From: Candidatus Hydrogenedens sp.
GTDB taxonomy: Bacteria > Hydrogenedentota > Hydrogenedentia > Hydrogenedentales > Hydrogenedentaceae
Direction of reading: 5' to 3'
Length of the DNA stretch: 16,289 bases
NCBI GenBank assembly: GCA_035378955.1
Contig: DAOSUS010000070.1
Span: 1-16,289, forward strand
The translations under genes were made by a program, and so were the position numbers. Within the stretch, counting starts at the first letter, position 1; every line of letters begins with the position of its first letter. The notes below the pieces were generated by a model. The model ran no database searches. It was not told where the DNA came from and was given only the letters and a program-made list of their open reading frames with translations. This document shows, one piece after another, positions 13,182 to 16,289 of this stretch.

Positions 13182-15986
13182 TTAGATGAGAAACTTAATT
13201 GTAACAATTTTCTTTTCATTGCATTGTATTTTCACAGTATTTTGAGGTGAAATTTCCAGTTTTTGAATAATAGTTTCCTCAAAGTTCACTTCATAGACCT
13301 CTTTTAACGGTTCGCCGAATTCCAGAACGGCTGCCGTCGGTTCATTAGAAGAATTGTATACACGCAATATATATCCCTGTCTATCTTCAGCGAGTTTAAG
13401 AGCAGAAAATATAATTGTATCGGGCTGAATTTTAATAAGAGATTTTGTTGGAGGTTGAGTTCCATTTGAAACACCGGACTGGACAGGTATAAGGGGAGAG
13501 TATATTCGTTCTGTTTCTTGAACAACATTTCCTTTCATTGTGCCTCCCGCATGAGGATATATCCAGAAATTAAATTCATGTTCTCCGGGGCATTGGGATA
13601 AGTTCATTTCGGGGTGTGTTTCCCATTGTTTGGATACGGTTGCCAGGTGGACTGTATAGGCTCTTAATAATGTAATAAACACGGTCCGTGTTAAATCACG
13701 AGATACTTCATATTCCTTTAAACCATCATTTATAATAGCCAATCCGCCCCATGTATCATCTAAATCTACAAATCGGTATTGGGGAAATGTAACGGATTTT
13801 GTATTTTTCCAGGGGTTATTGGGACCGGGAACGATTTCTCGTTCTACAATATCAAAAGCAGATTCAACACGAACAATGTCCGTATCCAGATTAGATGGGA
13901 ATGCTATTCGCAAACGATGGTCACGGGCATTGTTTATAAGTTTTACCTTCAATTCTAATGAACGCGATTGATTTCGTAAAGTAATAAACATTTGAATGGG
14001 GATAGATACTTGTCGAATACTTCGTTTTGAATTATTTCCGACGCCATCCAGCCTGTCATTTAAATCTTCATTTGTAGAAACTAATTGACCGGGGATAATC
14101 ATTTCGTATTCAATTTTATATGTGGCAGATAAAGGACCGTCTTCTAAAAGTGAGATTTTTTTGGGGAAAGGACGACTATCAATAACTTCATTATAGGCAG
14201 GAGGTATATGCATCCAAGCGTGTCCCGCTTCTCCATCATCCAAAAGATAACCTAATCCACAATATATTTTTTCAGAAGGTTTATGAAATACATCAAAAGT
14301 CCCGTCATCCCGAATAGCCACCCGCATATATTGATTTTCTAATACACGGTCACTCGTGATAAGTGTTCCTTGTAGGAAAGGTTTATGGTGTTTAATTCGG
14401 TAGGAGGTATATCCTAATGGAGGCACTTTCGTGGTAGTGAAAGATGTGTGGTATCTATGAACTTTCATAGAGTGTCGTGCATCTTCGGGCTGAGTTATGA
14501 CTACATTGGCCCGTTCCTGTGAGTGTATTTGCAGAGGGACCTCTTCTCCTGTTTCTATATTTTCAAGACAAAACTCACCTGCGGGAATAGTATCTGGGAG
14601 GTCAACAACGGTAGAAATAGTTTCTTCTCTTTCCATTGGTAAAGGATTATATACTGTAATGAGAATGGCATTCTTATCCTCTTTGGAAAAGTCTATACTT
14701 TTTTGACAGAAGGCTAAGACACGCCGCAGAACACTTCGGGATATTTCTCGAACTTGCCGTAAGCGATGTAAGGTATCCTGTTCAATAATATCTACCCCCG
14801 AGCCGGATATTGTATCATGTGCATGACAACGCAAGAGTTCTTTCCATGCAAGGTCAATAAAATCCTTTGGGTATTCCATGCCCATACAAGCACTCAGCAC
14901 GGACATGGGTTCGGCTAATCGTTGTAAATCGCGTTCAGAATAGGAATTCTCTCGTTTTATCCGCGTCCTGCTGGAAAGCACATCACTATAGAGATGATAA
15001 ATTCGGGGCATGGGTTTTGGTGTTCGTCGTTCACCTTGTAATACAGGAAGTTTTATGTTTTCAACTTCCCTCAAAACCTCTTCGGCATAATCTTGGTAAT
15101 TTGAGTGCTTAACGATATGTCCTTCAAGAACCTGTTGTGTTTCATGGACAAGACACACTTCCAGTTCATCGGGAACACTGCTATCGTGTCCCATCATAAA
15201 AGCAATATGCGGTGTAGTTGCCACTTCACATTCTGATTTGAATAACTTCTTTACCCGTTCCTTTAATTGTTTTTCATCAAAGTTTTTGGGAGGTTGTAAG
15301 AGTAGATAATGTTCAAACTGTGCTTTTTCATCAGCAAGACGGAACGGTGTTCCTCCCTTATTCCAGTTCCAGTTTCGTTCATCAGGTTCCATGCCGTATA
15401 CAACAGGGCGATATACCTGATGGTAGAAATTATATCGTGCATGCCGACTCATTTGGCTTGCTAAAATTTTTGTGCCATCTGCACCTTCCCACCAGAATTC
15501 GTTAGGAACTTCATCATGGCTGACACCATGATAGAAAAGGGCAATATGAATTCCAAAGCCTTTGTATATTTGGGGTAGTTGTGAAATCTGACCATAAGAA
15601 AAAGGTGTGTGTCCAACTTTCATTACGCCGCCCATCTGTTTTGCAATAATATGTCCATAGAGCAAGTTCCGAATAATGGATTCACTTCCAACCTGAAAAC
15701 ATTCCGGACATGTGTACCACGGACCTATAAGTAAGCGTCTTTCCTCTACCTGCTTTTTTATTCGTTCACGGTCGTTGGGAAAAATTTCCAGATAATCCTC
15801 AACAGGTACTACTTGGCTATCCAGAACAAAAGAGTTATAATCTTTATTTTTTTCGAGGATATTCAATAGTCGCTGAAAAAAATCAATAAGTTGAATTCTT
15901 GTTTCTTGAAAGGAGTAAAGCCATTCACGGTCCCAATGTGTATTTGAAATAAAATAAACATATTTTTGCTCTTTATCTTTTCTCAT
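13182..15986 (-). CDS. GH38 family alpha-mannosidase-like protein with altered nucleophile motif
   Basis: GH38 enzymes are zinc-dependent retaining alpha-mannosidases. The 934-residue protein has the N-terminal GH38 barrel (about 8-300) with NTHWDREW (His17 and Asp19, expected zinc ligands), LDSQVVPVEDYLEI (55-68), GPWYTCPECF (88-97) and MMGHD (264-268). A helical middle domain has CHAHDTISGSG (387-397), whose His390 is the expected third zinc ligand. The C-terminal beta domains run from about 430. The oddity is at 123-140: the family motif GY-PDSFGH--Q-PQI reads GHTPFSYGQISQLPQI, with Phe129 where the catalytic Asp, also a zinc ligand, should be. No signal peptide is seen, so it is probably cytoplasmic. 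AAGGAAA lies before the start at 15986; the gene follows fdxA by 42 bp. It may be inactive, a sugar-binding protein, or an enzyme with a changed mechanism. Confidence 0.88.
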   Translation of the reverse strand: MRKDKEQKYVYFISNTHWDREWLYSFQETRIQLIDFFQRLLNILEKNKDYNSFVLDSQVVPVEDYLEIFPNDRERIKKQVEERRLLIGPWYTCPECFQVGSESIIRNLLYGHIIAKQMGGVMKVGHTPFSYGQISQLPQIYKGFGIHIALFYHGVSHDEVPNEFWWEGADGTKILASQMSRHARYNFYHQVYRPVVYGMEPDERNWNWNKGGTPFRLADEKAQFEHYLLLQPPKNFDEKQLKERVKKLFKSECEVATTPHIAFMMGHDSSVPDELEVCLVHETQQVLEGHIVKHSNYQDYAEEVLREVENIKLPVLQGERRTPKPMPRIYHLYSDVLSSRTRIKRENSYSERDLQRLAEPMSVLSACMGMEYPKDFIDLAWKELLRCHAHDTISGSGVDIIEQDTLHRLRQVREISRSVLRRVLAFCQKSIDFSKEDKNAILITVYNPLPMEREETISTVVDLPDTIPAGEFCLENIETGEEVPLQIHSQERANVVITQPEDARHSMKVHRYHTSFTTTKVPPLGYTSYRIKHHKPFLQGTLITSDRVLENQYMRVAIRDDGTFDVFHKPSEKIYCGLGYLLDDGEAGHAWMHIPPAYNEVIDSRPFPKKISLLEDGPLSATYKIEYEMIIPGQLVSTNEDLNDRLDGVGNNSKRSIRQVSIPIQMFITLRNQSRSLELKVKLINNARDHRLRIAFPSNLDTDIVRVESAFDIVEREIVPGPNNPWKNTKSVTFPQYRFVDLDDTWGGLAIINDGLKEYEVSRDLTRTVFITLLRAYTVHLATVSKQWETHPEMNLSQCPGEHEFNFWIYPHAGGTMKGNVVQETERIYSPLIPVQSGVSNGTQPPTKSLIKIQPDTIIFSALKLAEDRQGYILRVYNSSNEPTAAVLEFGEPLKEVYEVNFEETIIQKLEISPQNTVKIQCNEKKIVTIKFLI

Positions 15987-16028
15987 AACGATTTTCCTTC
16001 TGTTATCTTTTTTATATATCTTTGTTTT

Positions 16029-16289
16029 CTAATTACCTGTTCCCGGTGTTGGGTCAAAGAGTTCCCGTTTATTTTTTACAGTTCGGAATTTCTCTGATTC
16101 AGGAGAAACGGGTTTATTATTTCGTATGACAGGCCAGATTTTGGAGTATTTTGCATTCAATGGTATGTATTCCTTCCATTCTTCCGGAACCTCGTCAATA
16201 GAATAGATAGCACGAACGGGGCATTCATCTACACAAACGGCGCAGTCAATACATTCCTGAGGGTCTATGACCAGCATATTGGCTCCCTC
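16029..16289 (-). CDS. fdxA: 7Fe-type ferredoxin FdxA (5' end outside window)
   Basis: FdxA is a small cytoplasmic electron carrier with one [3Fe-4S] and one [4Fe-4S] cluster. The frame stays open to the window edge with Glu-Gly-Ala-Asn before the Met at 16277, which matches the internal EG-NMLVI segment of FdxA; that Met is therefore not the start. The second cluster motif is complete (ECIDCAVCVDECPVRAIY), followed by the family's typical helix EVPEEWKEYIPLNAKYSKIWPVI, split here as EVPEEWKEYIPLNA and KYSKIWPVI. The first Cys cluster would lie beyond the window. The gene precedes the GH38 gene on the same strand with 42 bp between, so co-transcription is likely, though no functional link is known. 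Confidence 0.88.
   Translation of the reverse strand, partial: EGANMLVIDPQECIDCAVCVDECPVRAIYSIDEVPEEWKEYIPLNAKYSKIWPVIRNNKPVSPESEKFRTVKNKRELFDPTPGTGN

Overview
This 16.3 kb AT-rich window comes from a bacterium with ordinary coding capacity. It carries ribosomal protein S1, acetohydroxyacid synthase, an ECF sigma/anti-sigma pair and a 7Fe-type ferredoxin. The mix is phylogenetically unusual: purine genes of archaeal (PurO) and eukaryote-like (PurB) type, an Lgt-family protein, and a large GH38 family protein. That fits an uncultured, deep-branching Gram-negative lineage (Hydrogenedentota- or planctomycete-like), but this is a guess from gene flavour and nothing in the window fixes the taxonomy.

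Region 1 (1-4400, all minus strand) is an accessory block, visibly more AT-rich than its neighbours. Reading leftward it holds a decayed fragment of a Cys-rich gene, a decayed copy of a membrane-anchored exported protein, an intact Cys-rich secreted protein, the intact copy of the exported protein, and an Lgt-family gene cut by the window edge. The two halves form one tandem duplication of about 2.15 kb. The upstream copy has three in-frame stops and a frameshift, and its downstream end still carries the first bases of the next gene (lgt).

Region 2 (4401-8376, minus) is core metabolism and translation: rpsA with a clear promoter and terminator, then ilvB with its own ribosome binding site and a strong terminator. 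Region 3 (8521-8736, plus) is a tiny DUF4405-like membrane gene interrupted by a TAG at a position where the family has Trp. It converges on the anti-sigma gene through a shared hairpin. Region 4 (8759-10230, minus) is an ECF sigma factor followed by its zinc-finger, single-span anti-sigma factor.

Region 5 (10360-12593, plus) is a two-gene purine unit, purO-purB, behind a good sigma-70 promoter. PurB acts at the SAICAR-to-AICAR step and again at adenylosuccinate to AMP; PurO closes the ring to IMP. Region 6 (12594-13181) is 588 bp without a credible gene, but it has a cluster of DnaA-box-like sequences and repeated TTGAC words. Region 7 (13182-16289, minus) is the 3' part of a fdxA gene followed by a GH38 alpha-mannosidase-like protein that lacks the Asp nucleophile expected in the catalytic motif.

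The points most worth a second look are the altered GH38 active site, the purO-purB pair, the duplicated and decaying surface-protein locus next to lgt, and the unexplained 588 bp intergenic region.
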